Shown piece after piece: positions 1 to 8,417 of a DNA stretch of 64,000 nucleotides. The notes under the pieces were generated by a model that saw only the letters and a program-made list of their open reading frames with translations, made no database searches and was not told the origin of the DNA. Numbering within the stretch: the first letter of the stretch is position 1; each line of letters starts with the position of its first letter. The translations under genes and the position numbers were made by a program. Origin of the DNA: JACKBC01 sp041391125 (GTDB taxonomy: Bacteria > Chloroflexota > Anaerolineae > Caldilineales > Caldilineaceae); assembly GCA_041391125.1 (NCBI GenBank), contig JAWKON010000004.1, positions 159,640 through 223,639 of the forward strand, read 5' to 3'.

Positions 1-100
1 CAAGAATCGATCCCGTAAGCGCATTACCCGATAGACTGGCAGTTGTGGCGGCGATGAACAACACCCCAACAATGACGGCAGTTTTTCGTTCAGTTTTCAT
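1..100 (-). CDS. DUF4386-family membrane protein, N-terminal fragment
   Basis: Only the first ~33 codons lie in the window, reading from ATG at 98-100 off the left edge. The start MKTERKTAVIVGVLFIAATT followed by an SLSG..LTG stretch is the typical first transmembrane helix of DUF4386 proteins, which are polytopic membrane proteins of unknown role. A GGAGGTTCACC-type ribosome site precedes the ATG. It is the last gene of a minus-strand run with the DUF6326 and DUF4386-like genes upstream. Family call is from the N-terminus only. Confidence 0.6.
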   Translation of the reverse strand, partial: MKTERKTAVIVGVLFIAATTASLSGNALTGSIL

Positions 101-190
101 GGTGAACCTCCTTTTGAACGCTATTGCTTTTTGAATGCGATGGCTCGATTTCTTAGCCAGATGATTGATGCCTCTTGCCTTTTTAAGTGG

Positions 191-601
191 TCACGCGCCA
201 ACGTCGCGCCACTGCCAGGCATTCCAGATAATCAGCAAGAGACAGATCACTTCAACGGTTGCGATGAAAATATAGTGCGGATAGGTCACTCCCCCGCCGA
301 TCACAAAGAGAATCGTGATGATGCCCGCAACGATATTGAGCCAGCGGTTCAGGCGATACTGCAATACGCGGGAAAGGATGATCATGACAATCGCAATCTC
401 CATCATAACCGCGCCCCCCAGCATCAATTGGGGAATCGAGGCGCCGGTGTTGGCGGCGGTCTTCACCACTTCTTCCGTCGCGCCGGGAATATAGAGCGAA
501 AGAATGTCGGCTTTCAACATGTTGATCATGACCACGATCCAGAGAGTAGAAAGCAGCACTTTTGTGTCGATCTTTTGGGCAGAGCTTGGTTGGGTTTTCA
601 T
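191..601 (-). CDS. DUF6326 family small membrane protein
   Basis: A 136-residue protein with four hydrophobic segments (about residues 15-38, 58-78, 84-104 and 108-128) and no catalytic motif. The opening KIDTKVLLSTLWIVVMINM and the GGAVMMEIAIVMI segment match the DUF6326 pattern as I remember it. Its ATG overlaps the stop of the upstream gene by ATGA (598-601), so the two are translationally coupled. Small DUF4386 and DUF6326 genes often occur together and their function is unknown. Confidence 0.7.
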   Translation of the reverse strand: MKTQPSSAQKIDTKVLLSTLWIVVMINMLKADILSLYIPGATEEVVKTAANTGASIPQLMLGGAVMMEIAIVMIILSRVLQYRLNRWLNIVAGIITILFVIGGGVTYPHYIFIATVEVICLLLIIWNAWQWRDVGA

Positions 602-1269
602 TTTTTCGCTCCTTGTGTTTGTGACTCATTACCCAGCAACAGAATCCCAAGCCAGATGAACCAAATAATCTGACCCAAGCCAAAAACGCCGACCAACAAC
701 TCGGTTAACCCTGGGACAAGTGAGAGGATACCCACCGCGCCCACCGCCAAGCCCAGGAAATTCAGATACCTGGGCAGCCCGCCCGTTCGCAGCGCGGCCA
801 GGCTGACCAGCAGCACCCAAAGTCCGCCAAGGATTTCGCCATTGGCGTTGCCCAGCCCATTTGCCACCGCTTCAATGCCCTGCCAGGTCAACGCCGCCTG
901 GGTCGGGTCTTGAGCATAGAGCGCAACCACCACCCCGAGCCCGGCATTGGCGACCATGCCGCTGGCGATCAGCGAGCCGGCCCAGATGATGCCGATCGCG
1001 GTTGCCGCCTGCATTATGGCCGGGGCGCCGCTCTTCAGCCGGTCGTACAACGCCAGCGATAGGAGAATCAGAAAGAACCCAAAGAAGACGTACATGAGCA
1101 GGTTGGTTGCAAAGATGACCATCTTTTTATCGACGTTCAGCGCCACCTTCTGAGCAGCGTCGGTAATGCTGGGGTAGTCCAGAATTACGAGAAAGATCAC
1201 AATTCCGGTCAGGTGAGCCGCTGCCATATATAGTGCTGCGAAAGCGCCAAATTTCTGCAGGTTTTTCAT
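598..1269 (-). CDS. DUF4386-like polytopic membrane protein
   Basis: A 223-residue protein with about six hydrophobic helices. The start MKNLQKFGAFAALYMAAAHL, the repeated small-residue helices and the C-terminal GQIIWFIWLGILLLG helix resemble DUF4386 proteins, whose role is unknown. GGGGTGTCGTT lies just upstream of the ATG. It heads a three-gene minus-strand operon and overlaps the DUF6326 gene by 4 bp. The 138 bp between it and the oxidoreductase gene upstream would have to hold the promoter, but I could not assign one. Confidence 0.6.
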   Translation of the reverse strand: MKNLQKFGAFAALYMAAAHLTGIVIFLVILDYPSITDAAQKVALNVDKKMVIFATNLLMYVFFGFFLILLSLALYDRLKSGAPAIMQAATAIGIIWAGSLIASGMVANAGLGVVVALYAQDPTQAALTWQGIEAVANGLGNANGEILGGLWVLLVSLAALRTGGLPRYLNFLGLAVGAVGILSLVPGLTELLVGVFGLGQIIWFIWLGILLLGNESQTQGAKK

Positions 1270-1407
1270 AACGACACCCCTTTATTCTGTTGTTGGTTAT
1301 TGTTTCTTACGCAAAAAGCGGCTAACCCATAGTTAGCCGGCCAAACTGCATCATCTCGGTTATGAGTGGTGCATATGTGATGGGCAGCGTTCACCCAGCG
1401 TTTGAAA

Positions 1408-2358
1408 TCAGGTTATGTTGTTGATCGTAATGGCAACATTACCGCGTTTGTGGCCAAGTTCCACATAACGATGCGCTTCGACAATTTGGTCCAGAGAATA
1501 GCTGCGATCCGTGATCGGCTTGATCGTCCCCATCTCAATGAGTTCCCGGACCCGATCCAGGCGGCTCGAGTCCAGCAGCAGCGCAGCATCGTCAATCGAT
1601 AGGGACTGCCCGGTCGGGGTCAACGCCCGCTTGCACGCTTCTTTGAGCGGCGAAGATCGCGCTTTGCCAACACAGTCCAGAACGACGTCATAGCGTTCCA
1701 GTTTGCCGATCTCACTGTCATTGGTATAGTCGAGCGTTTTGTCAGCGCCCAATGTTTTGATGAAATCGGTATTTTTTGCACTACACACCCCGGTCACTTC
1801 CGCTTGCAGGTGTTTGGCCAGTTGCAGCGCAATCGTGCCGGATGTTCCCGATGCGCCATAAATTAGAACTTTGGCATTGGGATGAATCTGCGCCTTTTCC
1901 AGAAACTGAAAGGCCAGCAGCCCACCATACGCCGCCGCCGTCGCTTCTTCAAAGGTTAGATTTTGCGGCATGATGGCCACACACCCTTGCTTTGAATCGA
2001 CAGCTTTCATAGATTTATATTCGGCATACGCGCCGAGTGAGAAGCCGGTAAGCCCATAGACCTGATCGCCCACATGAAAGCGCGTGATCTTTGTCCCAAC
2101 TTCCTCAACAATGCCCGCAAATACTTCACCAATAATCGCTTTTCGGGGCTTGCGGACGCCAATCATCATGCGGAAGGGAATGAGAATTCGCAAAGGGACT
2201 TTTGAACCCCGGATAAATATGTCGCTATTGGTGACGGAGGTTGCACAGATCTTGATGAGAATCTCATCATCCCGCGGGATTGGCTTCGCGTACTCGACAA
2301 TTCTTAGAACTTCCGGTGGGCCATATTTTGTGCAGACCGCTGCTTTCATGGTTGCCAT
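1408..2358 (-). CDS. NAD(P)-dependent MDR alcohol dehydrogenase / quinone oxidoreductase-like
   Basis: A 316-residue medium-chain dehydrogenase/reductase. The N-terminal GroES-like domain (MKAAVCTKYGPPEVLRIVEY, then GEVFAGIVEEVGTKITRFHVGDQVYG) is followed by the cofactor-binding Rossmann fold (VLIYGASGTSGTIALQLAKHL, about residue 165). The structural and catalytic zinc cysteines of alcohol dehydrogenases are absent, so it belongs with zinc-independent quinone-oxidoreductase-like enzymes that reduce activated carbonyls or quinones with NAD(P)H. The substrate cannot be told. Start 2358 is preferred over the ATG at 2349 because GGAG lies 8 bases upstream of it. It overlaps the small membrane gene upstream by 13 bp, so it is coupled to it. 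Confidence 0.85.
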   Translation of the reverse strand: MATMKAAVCTKYGPPEVLRIVEYAKPIPRDDEILIKICATSVTNSDIFIRGSKVPLRILIPFRMMIGVRKPRKAIIGEVFAGIVEEVGTKITRFHVGDQVYGLTGFSLGAYAEYKSMKAVDSKQGCVAIMPQNLTFEEATAAAYGGLLAFQFLEKAQIHPNAKVLIYGASGTSGTIALQLAKHLQAEVTGVCSAKNTDFIKTLGADKTLDYTNDSEIGKLERYDVVLDCVGKARSSPLKEACKRALTPTGQSLSIDDAALLLDSSRLDRVRELIEMGTIKPITDRSYSLDQIVEAHRYVELGHKRGNVAITINNIT

Positions 2359-2519
2359 AGTTTGCTCCAGCGCAAATAGAAGGCTGCAAAAATCAAAACA
2401 ATGCCGATATTTGCCATCAGCCGCTCCCAGAAGAGTTTCCGGAAGAACAGCAAATCCACGCCGACGATAACGGCGATTAATACCAAAACGCAGAGCGCAA
2501 TATAGATATTCCTTGGCAT
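2346..2519 (-). CDS. small two-helix membrane protein
   Basis: A 57-residue protein beginning MPRNIYIALCVLVL, with two hydrophobic segments separated by a charged turn (FFRKLFWERL). The start at 2519 was chosen because GGAGGA stands 5 bases upstream; the longer reading frame to 2537 has no ribosome site. It overlaps the MDR gene by 13 bp and probably forms an operon with it. The compact two-helix form resembles many uncharacterised small membrane proteins. No function can be assigned. Confidence 0.6.
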   Translation of the reverse strand: MPRNIYIALCVLVLIAVIVGVDLLFFRKLFWERLMANIGIVLIFAAFYLRWSKLWQP

Positions 2520-2685
2520 ATCAATCCTCCCGCTCAAATCTCCATGTGGTCAAGAGATAATACAATTAACCCAAGACCACATTGATGATCCAGATTGGAT
2601 GCTGGCGTAGCCAGTCCACAAAGTCAAGCTAATATTGCCCTGGGTTGTTTTTATCAATTCGCATCCTGAGGTCTCAATGCTCCAA

Positions 2686-2892
2686 TCAACTTTTCCGCCC
2701 TTTGCCCCCCAAAGCCCCCAGAATGGGGGAACCGGCCCCCAGCAAAAAGCCGAAGTCATACCAGTTGCCGCTACGCGCCATATCGTAAAACGGGAATTGT
2801 TCCCACCCCCCAAAAACATGCACAACCAGGACAATCCACGCCGTCAGTCCATTCCAAAAACCCCACAACAGATCGTGCCACCACATGCGCAT
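2686..2892 (-). CDS. small conserved membrane protein of unknown function
   Basis: A 68-residue protein. It has one clear hydrophobic helix (LTAWIVLVVHVFGGW) and the conserved-looking segment NWYDFGFLLGAGSP near the C-terminus, which I recall from short uncharacterised proteins of Chloroflexota and Actinobacteria. AGAGGAGA stands 5 bases before the ATG, which supports the start. The C-terminus is proline/glycine-rich and may be frameshifted in its last ten residues. It lies between the MDR operon and a MITE-like element. Confidence 0.55.
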   Translation of the reverse strand: MRMWWHDLLWGFWNGLTAWIVLVVHVFGGWEQFPFYDMARSGNWYDFGFLLGAGSPILGALGGKGRKS

Positions 2893-2944
2893 TCTCCTCT
2901 TTACTCTGCTATAAAAAATGGGCGATGACTCAAAATTAGGTTTA

Positions 2945-3056
2945 CTAGTACACGGTGGATCAAACCGACCGATAGTTGGCGAGACCGCCAGAAGTCCGAC
3001 TTCTCAGAGAAGTCGGACTTCTTAACCGTGGATTTACGTGCGCCGCCGTGTACTAG
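2945..3056. repeat. MITE-like element with terminal and central inverted repeats
   Basis: An 11-bp perfect terminal inverted repeat (CTAGTACACGG at 2945-2955, complement at 3046-3056) bounds 112 bp. Inside is a 16-bp perfect palindrome arm pair around AAGTCCGACTTCTC (2990-3005 and 3007-3022) separated by one base. It fills most of the gap between two small genes and encodes nothing. Part of the inner word (AAGTCGGACTT) recurs at about 27703, beside another palindrome. The structure is like a miniature inverted-repeat element or a folded RNA. Confidence 0.6.
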
Positions 3057-3126
3057 ACTCATTTGTCCACCTGAATTTCTGCCCAAATGACCCATCCCCC
3101 AAAATTAAACGCTACCGAACTATCGC

Positions 3127-3342
3127 TCACAACTCTTCATGGTACTTAAACGACAGCTTCAATTTCGCCCGATAGACAATCGGTTTGCCCGCTTCAATGT
3201 GCATATCAAACATGTCAACTTCCGCCACGCGCAAATCTTTGAGATGGCCGGCTGCCAGCTCAACCACATTTTTGGCCGCCTGTTCCCAAGACTCGGTGCT
3301 TGTTCCCACCAACTCGACGATTTTGTAGACACTGTCCGACAT
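3127..3342 (-). CDS. dodecin family flavin-binding protein
   Basis: A 71-residue protein matching the full dodecin length. The motif VYKIVELVGTSTESWEQAAKN at the start and the closing beta strands (PIVYRAKLKLSFKY) are diagnostic. Dodecins form hollow dodecamers that store riboflavin, FMN or CoA-type ligands in the cytoplasm. The Trp in the SWEQA segment corresponds to the residue that stacks on the flavin. GGAGA precedes the ATG. It stands as its own small unit between membrane-protein genes. Confidence 0.9.
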   Translation of the reverse strand: MSDSVYKIVELVGTSTESWEQAAKNVVELAAGHLKDLRVAEVDMFDMHIEAGKPIVYRAKLKLSFKYHEEL

Positions 3343-3429
3343 GAGATTCTCCTTTCTTGAAAAGTAGCCACGATCCAGGTGTCCCCTGCGCCAAGCTCAG
3401 TGAATACCGGGATCGTCGCCAAAACGCAT

Positions 3430-3813
3430 TTAACCCGAACTATGCCGCAGCTCGGGCTTGTACAGCCAATCCAGCAGCCACAGCACGCCCACCACAAAAG
3501 GGATGCCCGCCATCACCAGATAGACTGACGTGGGAAACCGCCCCCACGCCTGCATCAAATACCAGCCCGCAAAACCCATAAAGATGAGCGCGCCCACCCA
3601 CGGCCAGCGCCAGGCAATGGCCAGACCAATGAGCAATACATAGACCGGGGCGAGATGGATCAAAAACGCGGCAATTGCGCCCCAAAAGCCATAGCCAGCC
3701 CCAAACACATCCAGGGCGAATATGCTCACAAAAAGGGCAAAAAGAATGCCCAAGATGCGGGGCGTCCAGAAAATGAGCCGTTTCAACGGATATTTCTTCA
3801 TTTCGGTTGACAT
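3430..3813 (-). CDS. four-helix membrane protein of unknown function
   Basis: A 127-residue protein beginning MSTEMKKYPLKRLIFWTPRI. It has about four hydrophobic helices, with tryptophan-rich turns (AWRWPWVGAL, LLDWLYKPE). The start at 3813 was chosen over the longer frame because AAGGAGGT stands 7 bases before it, which is an almost perfect ribosome site. It resembles uncharacterised small integral membrane proteins. No catalytic residues or partner can be named. Confidence 0.6.
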   Translation of the reverse strand: MSTEMKKYPLKRLIFWTPRILGILFALFVSIFALDVFGAGYGFWGAIAAFLIHLAPVYVLLIGLAIAWRWPWVGALIFMGFAGWYLMQAWGRFPTSVYLVMAGIPFVVGVLWLLDWLYKPELRHSSG

Positions 3814-3920
3814 GTGAACCTCCTTGTCATTATCAGTACACCGCAACGGTGTTGGCGCGATACGAGCGTCGGTCTAGTTTTGTGAATCCGATCCTATGTC
3901 TTCCCGTTACGAGCTACTGG

Positions 3921-4709
3921 TTATGCCTCTACAACCGCAGGCAAAATCCGCGCGCCGCCTACCAGCGACGCCAACTGCACCACGGATCGAAAATCTGCAA
4001 ACCGCTTGCCCAATGTTTGATAGTAGGCGCGCATATGGACTTCCATCTCCGGCAGATCGGCAGCGGCCAGCTTGGCCAACGTGTCGTACCCGCCGCCGCA
4101 GAGATGCTGCACCGTTTTGCCGCGCACATAGGCCAAGCGCGCCAGGTCCGCCTTGTGGATCAGGGGCAGCAGAAAGTTGAGCGGGATCCCGGTCTCCTGG
4201 GCCAGGTGGGCGCGCTGGGCGGCCGTGCGCCCCTGCGCCAGCAGATCGAGATTGGATGTGAGCCGCCGCTGCTTGAGCGCCTCGAAATAGGCCATCTGCT
4301 GCGCATCATCGGTGTTGAAAAATTCGCGCAGCGGCGTCGGGAAAGGCAACACCCAGCGCAACAAATAGTTGAGCGTCTCGATCAGGTCGCCAAACGCCAG
4401 CCCGCTCTCTTTGAGGAACATTTCACACTTGTCGCGGTCATCCACCTGCTCCACCAAATCCAGATAATTCTGAACGCCGGCCCGCTTGAGCCAGGTAAAG
4501 TTTGTAATCAGGCCATCCAGCCAGACGCGGTCGCCATGGTGCTGAAAGTAGCCGGCATGAACTTCGTTCACGTAATCACACGCCTCATCCATGTTATGGT
4601 TGTAATAGTGCTGCACAAAGTCATAGCTGAGCGTCTGCTTGAGCTTTTTAATCAGATCTTCATAGCTCCACAGCGTGCGCTTTTTTACATAATCCCAGTT
4701 GATGACCAT
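3921..4709 (-). CDS. uncharacterised protein with a DUF4332-like C-terminal domain
   Basis: A 262-residue soluble protein. The first ~165 residues are helical, with many aromatic and acidic positions, and I do not recognise them. Residues about 170-245 (TGIPLNFLLPLIHKADLARL..VRGKTVQHLCGGGYDTLAKLAAADLPEM) have the paired helix-hairpin look of DUF4332, a domain related to helix-hairpin-helix DNA-binding folds. The ATG abuts the stop of the upstream DUF6544 gene with no gap, so the two are co-transcribed. Function is unknown. Confidence 0.55.
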   Translation of the reverse strand: MVINWDYVKKRTLWSYEDLIKKLKQTLSYDFVQHYYNHNMDEACDYVNEVHAGYFQHHGDRVWLDGLITNFTWLKRAGVQNYLDLVEQVDDRDKCEMFLKESGLAFGDLIETLNYLLRWVLPFPTPLREFFNTDDAQQMAYFEALKQRRLTSNLDLLAQGRTAAQRAHLAQETGIPLNFLLPLIHKADLARLAYVRGKTVQHLCGGGYDTLAKLAAADLPEMEVHMRAYYQTLGKRFADFRSVVQLASLVGGARILPAVVEA

Positions 4710-5522
4710 TCACAACCCCTTGGCGCGCATATACGCCTGCACATCCACGTTATAAACAGCCTCCTCTACGGTGAAGACCGCCCACGGCTTGCCGTCGTCC
4801 ATCCAAATGGCCGCGCCCGTTTTTAGCGCAGGTTTGCCATCGCGCATCTCCCACTCGAGCAAATGGTTGAGCCAAAGCACTTTATTGGTGCTGCTTTGGC
4901 CGTGATAGCGCATGGATTCAAACCAGACGGGCAGCCCGCTGTCGGGGTCAAAACGCACCACGTAGCGCTCCTCGGCGTCATTGAACGGCGCCACCAGCAG
5001 CGCCGTCACTGCATCGATTGGCTCCCAGCGCACGTCCGGCGCCGTCAAATAAATGGCGGGCAGCCACAGCGATTCGGACCACAGGCCCAGCGTGGCGCCC
5101 TGATCGATCTTGGCGCCTTCTTCCACGCCGAACGGCAACTCCAACCGTCCGTGGCCATCCAGAAAATGCTCATTCACTTTCATGATCGGAATGCCAAACC
5201 AGGTCGCCTCAATATAGTGGCGGTAACCCGTGCCCGCCTCGTGAACAAAACGAAAGCGCGCCGGAAATGTGAGCGCCCCAAACGGGCGCATGGTGGCGCG
5301 CCCCGTCAACACCGCCGGAGGTGATCACCGGCACGCGCCGCCGTAAACCTGACGGTAAAAGCGCTCAACTGGCGCCGGCAGGTCATCGGGGAGCGGAATC
5401 GTTTCTGGAATTGCAGATGAAACGCCATAGGCAGGGAAAGGGGCCGGCTTGATCTGCAAACCGGCCCACGCCACGGCGCCCAATCCAAACAAAACGGAGA
5501 TGATAATGAACAGCGTTTTCAT
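4710..5522 (-). CDS. DUF6544 family protein (one frameshift region)
   Basis: The start at 5522 (MKTLFIIISVLFGLGAVAW) gives one N-terminal membrane helix or signal anchor. The next ~45 residues end at ..PAPVERFYRQVYGG, and the frame is lost at about 5313-5335. The second frame continues LTGRATMRPFGALTFPARFRF and runs to the stop at 4710. The WFGIPIMKVNEHFLDGHGR, ESLWLPAIYL and VRWEPIDAVTALL segments are typical of DUF6544, a family of unknown role. Total length is about 270 residues. The protein on both sides of the break is in good order, so an indel error is likely. Confidence 0.7.
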
Positions 5523-5563
5523 GCATTGGATCCTATGTATGCGCAGATATTGGGTATCTTGTA

Positions 5564-5631
5564 GGGGCATGATGGGCGGCGGCAGAACGCTACGACAGAA
5601 GAAGAGACTCCTTCCGCCGCCTATCGTGCCC
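5564..5631. repeat. imperfect inverted repeat between hppA and the DUF6544 gene
   Basis: Arms of 18 bp (GGGCATGATGGGCGGCGG and its complement with two mismatches) are separated by about 32 bp. The hairpin lies just downstream of hppA on the minus strand. It lacks a T-run, so it is either a processing or stability hairpin or a REP-like element rather than a clear intrinsic terminator. Confidence 0.45.
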
Positions 5632-5667
5632 GCCCTCTCCTATAGACACTTTGGTCCGTTACACCCA

Positions 5668-7830
5668 TCAAATAAAGAGCGGCGCCAGCACCAGCGTAAT
5701 CGTCGCCAATAGCTTGATCAACACGTGCAGCGACGGACCGGCCGTATCCTTAAAGGGATCGCCCACCGTATCGCCCACCACCGAAGCTTTGTGCGCCTCG
5801 CTGCCCTTGCCAAAGAGGTGTCCGCTTTCATCGCGCACGCCGGTGGCCTCGATAAACTTTTTGGCATTGTCCCAGGCGCCGCCGCCATTGTTCATGACCG
5901 TGGCCAAAATAATGCCCACAATGGTGCCCACCATCAGAAAGGCGGCTTCGGCTTCGGCGCGCAGCAGGACGCCCGTAAGTATGGGCACGCCCACCGCCAA
6001 CAGCCCCGGCACGACCATGGCGCGCAACGCGCCGCGCGTCGTAATATCCACCGCTTTGGCATAATCCGGCTTGTTCTTGCCTTCCATAATGCCCGGAATC
6101 TCGCGGAACTGACGGCGCACTTCGCCGATGATCTGCTCCGCCGTGCGGCTGACGGCCCGCATGGCCAGCGAGCTAAAGAGGAAGATCAGCATGGCGCCGA
6201 TCATAGCGCCGGCAAAGACCTCCACCTTACCCAGGTCCACAATATGCGCCGCCGCCAACTCCTCCGGCGACCAGCCCAGCGCCTGCCGGATCAGGGCCAC
6301 TTTGTCCAGATAGGCCGTAAAGAGCAGAAAGGCCGCCAGCGCCGCCGACCCAATGGCATAGCCCTTGGTCAGCGCTTTGGTGGTGTTGCCCGCCGAATCC
6401 AGCGCATCGGTGCCGCGGCGAATCTCATCCGGCGCCCCCGACATTTCCACAATGCCGCCGGCGTTGTCCACAATCGGCCCAAAGGTATCCATGGCCAAAA
6501 TAAAGGCCGCCGTCATCAACATCCCCATCGTTGCCACCGCCGTGCCGTAAACACCCGCCTGATAGGCGGAGACTTGCAAAGCGGGCGCCGCCTGCACGCC
6601 ACAGGCATACGAAGCCAGCAGCGCCACGGCAATCGTAATGACGGGCATGGCCGTATTTTCAAAACCAATGGAAAGACCGGTGATAATATTCGGACCGGTG
6701 CCGCGCAAGCTGGCCTGGGCAATGGATGCGACCGGGCGAAAGCGGCTTTCCGTGTAATACATGGTGATCAGCACAAAGGCCACGCTGGTCAACAAGCCCA
6801 CCAGCCCGGCCAAAAAGAACCACGCGCTGCCCAACATGGTGTTGACCACAAAATAGAGGGCGGCCACCGAAAGCACAAAGGTCACCCCAAAGCCGCGATA
6901 GAGCGCATTGGTCGGCTCCTCACCCGCGTGATATTTGATGCCCGGCACGGTTGTCGTGGCCCACACGCCGATCATGGAGGCGACCAGCCCAAAGGCGCGC
7001 ACGACCAGCGGGAAAAAGATCCACGCGATCTGGCCCGTGCTGGCATAGAGCGCCACGCCCAAAATCATGGCCCCAATGTTCTCGGCCACGGTGGATTCAA
7101 AGAGATCGGCGCCGCGCCCGGCGCAGTCGCCCACGTTGTCGCCCACCAGGTCGGCAATCACGCCGGCGTTGCGCGGGTCATCTTCGGGGATGCCGGCCTC
7201 CACTTTGCCCACCAGGTCAGCGCCCACATCGGCAGCTTTGGTAAAAATGCCGCCGCCAAGCTGGGCAAAGAGCGCCACAAAGCTGGCGCCAAAGCCGGTG
7301 CCCACAATCAGAAAGGGCGCGTTCTGCGGCTGGTCGGCGCCGCCATACCACAGAAACATGGCATAGACGCCAATCAGCGACAGCCCCACCACCAAAAAGC
7401 CGCTGACCGCGCCGCCGCGCAACGCCACGTTGAGCGCATCGCCCACGCCGTTGCGCGCGGCACCCGCCGTGCGCAGATTCGACTTGACGGCCACAAACAT
7501 GCCAATAATGCCGCTCAGCGCGCTGGCCGCCGCCCCCACCAAAAACGCCACACCCGTGCGGATGCCCAGTTCCCAGCCCACAATGCCGGTCTCGGAGAAG
7601 TTTTCAAAGAGGGCCACCAGTACTGTGATCAGCACAGCCGTCACCACTGCCAGCACGGCAATGGTCAGATATTGGCGGCGCACAAAGGCCGTGGCGCCCT
7701 CATAAATTGTGTTTCCCACTTGTTGCATGGCCAGGGTGCCGGTCTCCCGGCGCAATACGTCCCAGGCCAGATAGACGACAAAAAGCAACGTCAATACGCC
7801 TGAAGCTGGTATAGACCATAAGAGGTTCAT
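5668..7830 (-). CDS. hppA: membrane-bound H+-translocating pyrophosphatase (K+-independent type)
   Basis: A 720-residue integral membrane protein with about 16 helices, the full family length. It hydrolyses pyrophosphate and pumps protons across the membrane. The substrate-binding signatures are present: DVGADLVGKVEAGIPEDDPRN and GDNVGDCAGRGADLFES (about residues 195-245) and the C-terminal VVGDTVGDPFKDTAGPS. At about residue 480 the sequence is GNTTKALTKGYAIGSA. Lys at this position marks the K+-independent class, which is known only as a proton pump, whereas Na+-pumping members are K+-dependent. Its ATG overlaps the stop of the small upstream gene by ATGA. Confidence 0.95.
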   Translation of the reverse strand: MNLLWSIPASGVLTLLFVVYLAWDVLRRETGTLAMQQVGNTIYEGATAFVRRQYLTIAVLAVVTAVLITVLVALFENFSETGIVGWELGIRTGVAFLVGAAASALSGIIGMFVAVKSNLRTAGAARNGVGDALNVALRGGAVSGFLVVGLSLIGVYAMFLWYGGADQPQNAPFLIVGTGFGASFVALFAQLGGGIFTKAADVGADLVGKVEAGIPEDDPRNAGVIADLVGDNVGDCAGRGADLFESTVAENIGAMILGVALYASTGQIAWIFFPLVVRAFGLVASMIGVWATTTVPGIKYHAGEEPTNALYRGFGVTFVLSVAALYFVVNTMLGSAWFFLAGLVGLLTSVAFVLITMYYTESRFRPVASIAQASLRGTGPNIITGLSIGFENTAMPVITIAVALLASYACGVQAAPALQVSAYQAGVYGTAVATMGMLMTAAFILAMDTFGPIVDNAGGIVEMSGAPDEIRRGTDALDSAGNTTKALTKGYAIGSAALAAFLLFTAYLDKVALIRQALGWSPEELAAAHIVDLGKVEVFAGAMIGAMLIFLFSSLAMRAVSRTAEQIIGEVRRQFREIPGIMEGKNKPDYAKAVDITTRGALRAMVVPGLLAVGVPILTGVLLRAEAEAAFLMVGTIVGIILATVMNNGGGAWDNAKKFIEATGVRDESGHLFGKGSEAHKASVVGDTVGDPFKDTAGPSLHVLIKLLATITLVLAPLFI

Positions 7831-8036
7831 CGAATCGTCTCCTCGGCAAGTGGCTCTCCAACAAGCTGCGAGAGGGCGGCTAACATGCGATTGATATCCT
7901 CTTCTTTGGCCTTCAGGTTGCGTCGCATTACGTAATAATCCGTATCGGCAATTTCCATCCGCAACTCGGACAGATAGTACGTGAGAATATCCTGCAAAAG
8001 TTTGGCTTCCTGTTCACTCAATTTCATGTGCAACAT
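7827..8036 (-). CDS. small helical protein coupled to hppA
   Basis: A 69-residue charged protein (LSEQEAKLLQDILTYYLSELRMEI, then a second helix) predicted to form a soluble helical hairpin. GGAGGATAGCT directly before the ATG at 8036 supports this start; a second in-frame ATG lies three codons later. Its stop overlaps the hppA start (ATGA), so it is the first gene of the hppA operon. I recognise no named family. Short proteins of this look occur widely in Chloroflexota. A structural or regulatory role is possible but not shown. Confidence 0.6.
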   Translation of the reverse strand: MLHMKLSEQEAKLLQDILTYYLSELRMEIADTDYYVMRRNLKAKEEDINRMLAALSQLVGEPLAEETIR

Positions 8037-8417
8037 AGCTATCCTCCTTGTTCTTATGCGGGCAAAACATAGATGCCCAATCTGAGTATAAGCTCTTCGG
8101 TCTACCTAATCACCCGCCTGTTGCAGGGGGGGCGACCTATACTAATGGCTGGTTTTTGAGGCAATTCTCACTCTACGAATGCGGCCGATCAGAATCCGCC
8201 CTGCCATGAATCGCAGAGCTGGCGTGCAGCGCTATTTCAGAACCCGACAGTAGCTAGCTTATTGATTCTCTAGGTATGCAGCCAATCGCGTTTTACGGTA
8301 GAATGAGCGTATAGCTATCCTCCATCCATCAACACACATTGTTGATGATTCCCTAACCCGTCAGTGAGCGCGCAATAGATGGGACAATTGGCCCCAAAAT
8401 GTAGAGGCGGCAGTGTA
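8037..8417. other. divergent intergenic region between the hppA operon and the SARP regulator
   Basis: A gene-free stretch of ~380 bp between two divergent units, so it should hold both promoters. I see a TAGAAT-like -10 at about 8300 facing the regulator and a TATACT-like -10 facing hppA, but neither has a good -35 at proper spacing. No clear operator palindrome is visible. Confidence 0.4.

Noticed and set aside
3807..4826. A 339-codon plus-strand frame opposite the DUF4332-like gene
   Set aside because: Composition is that of an antisense shadow, and it crosses two well-supported minus-strand genes.
5725..7803. A 692-codon open frame on the plus strand opposite hppA
   Set aside because: It is the antisense shadow of a GC-rich membrane-protein gene. 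Its product is His/Arg/Gln-rich with no domain, while hppA on the other strand has all its motifs.
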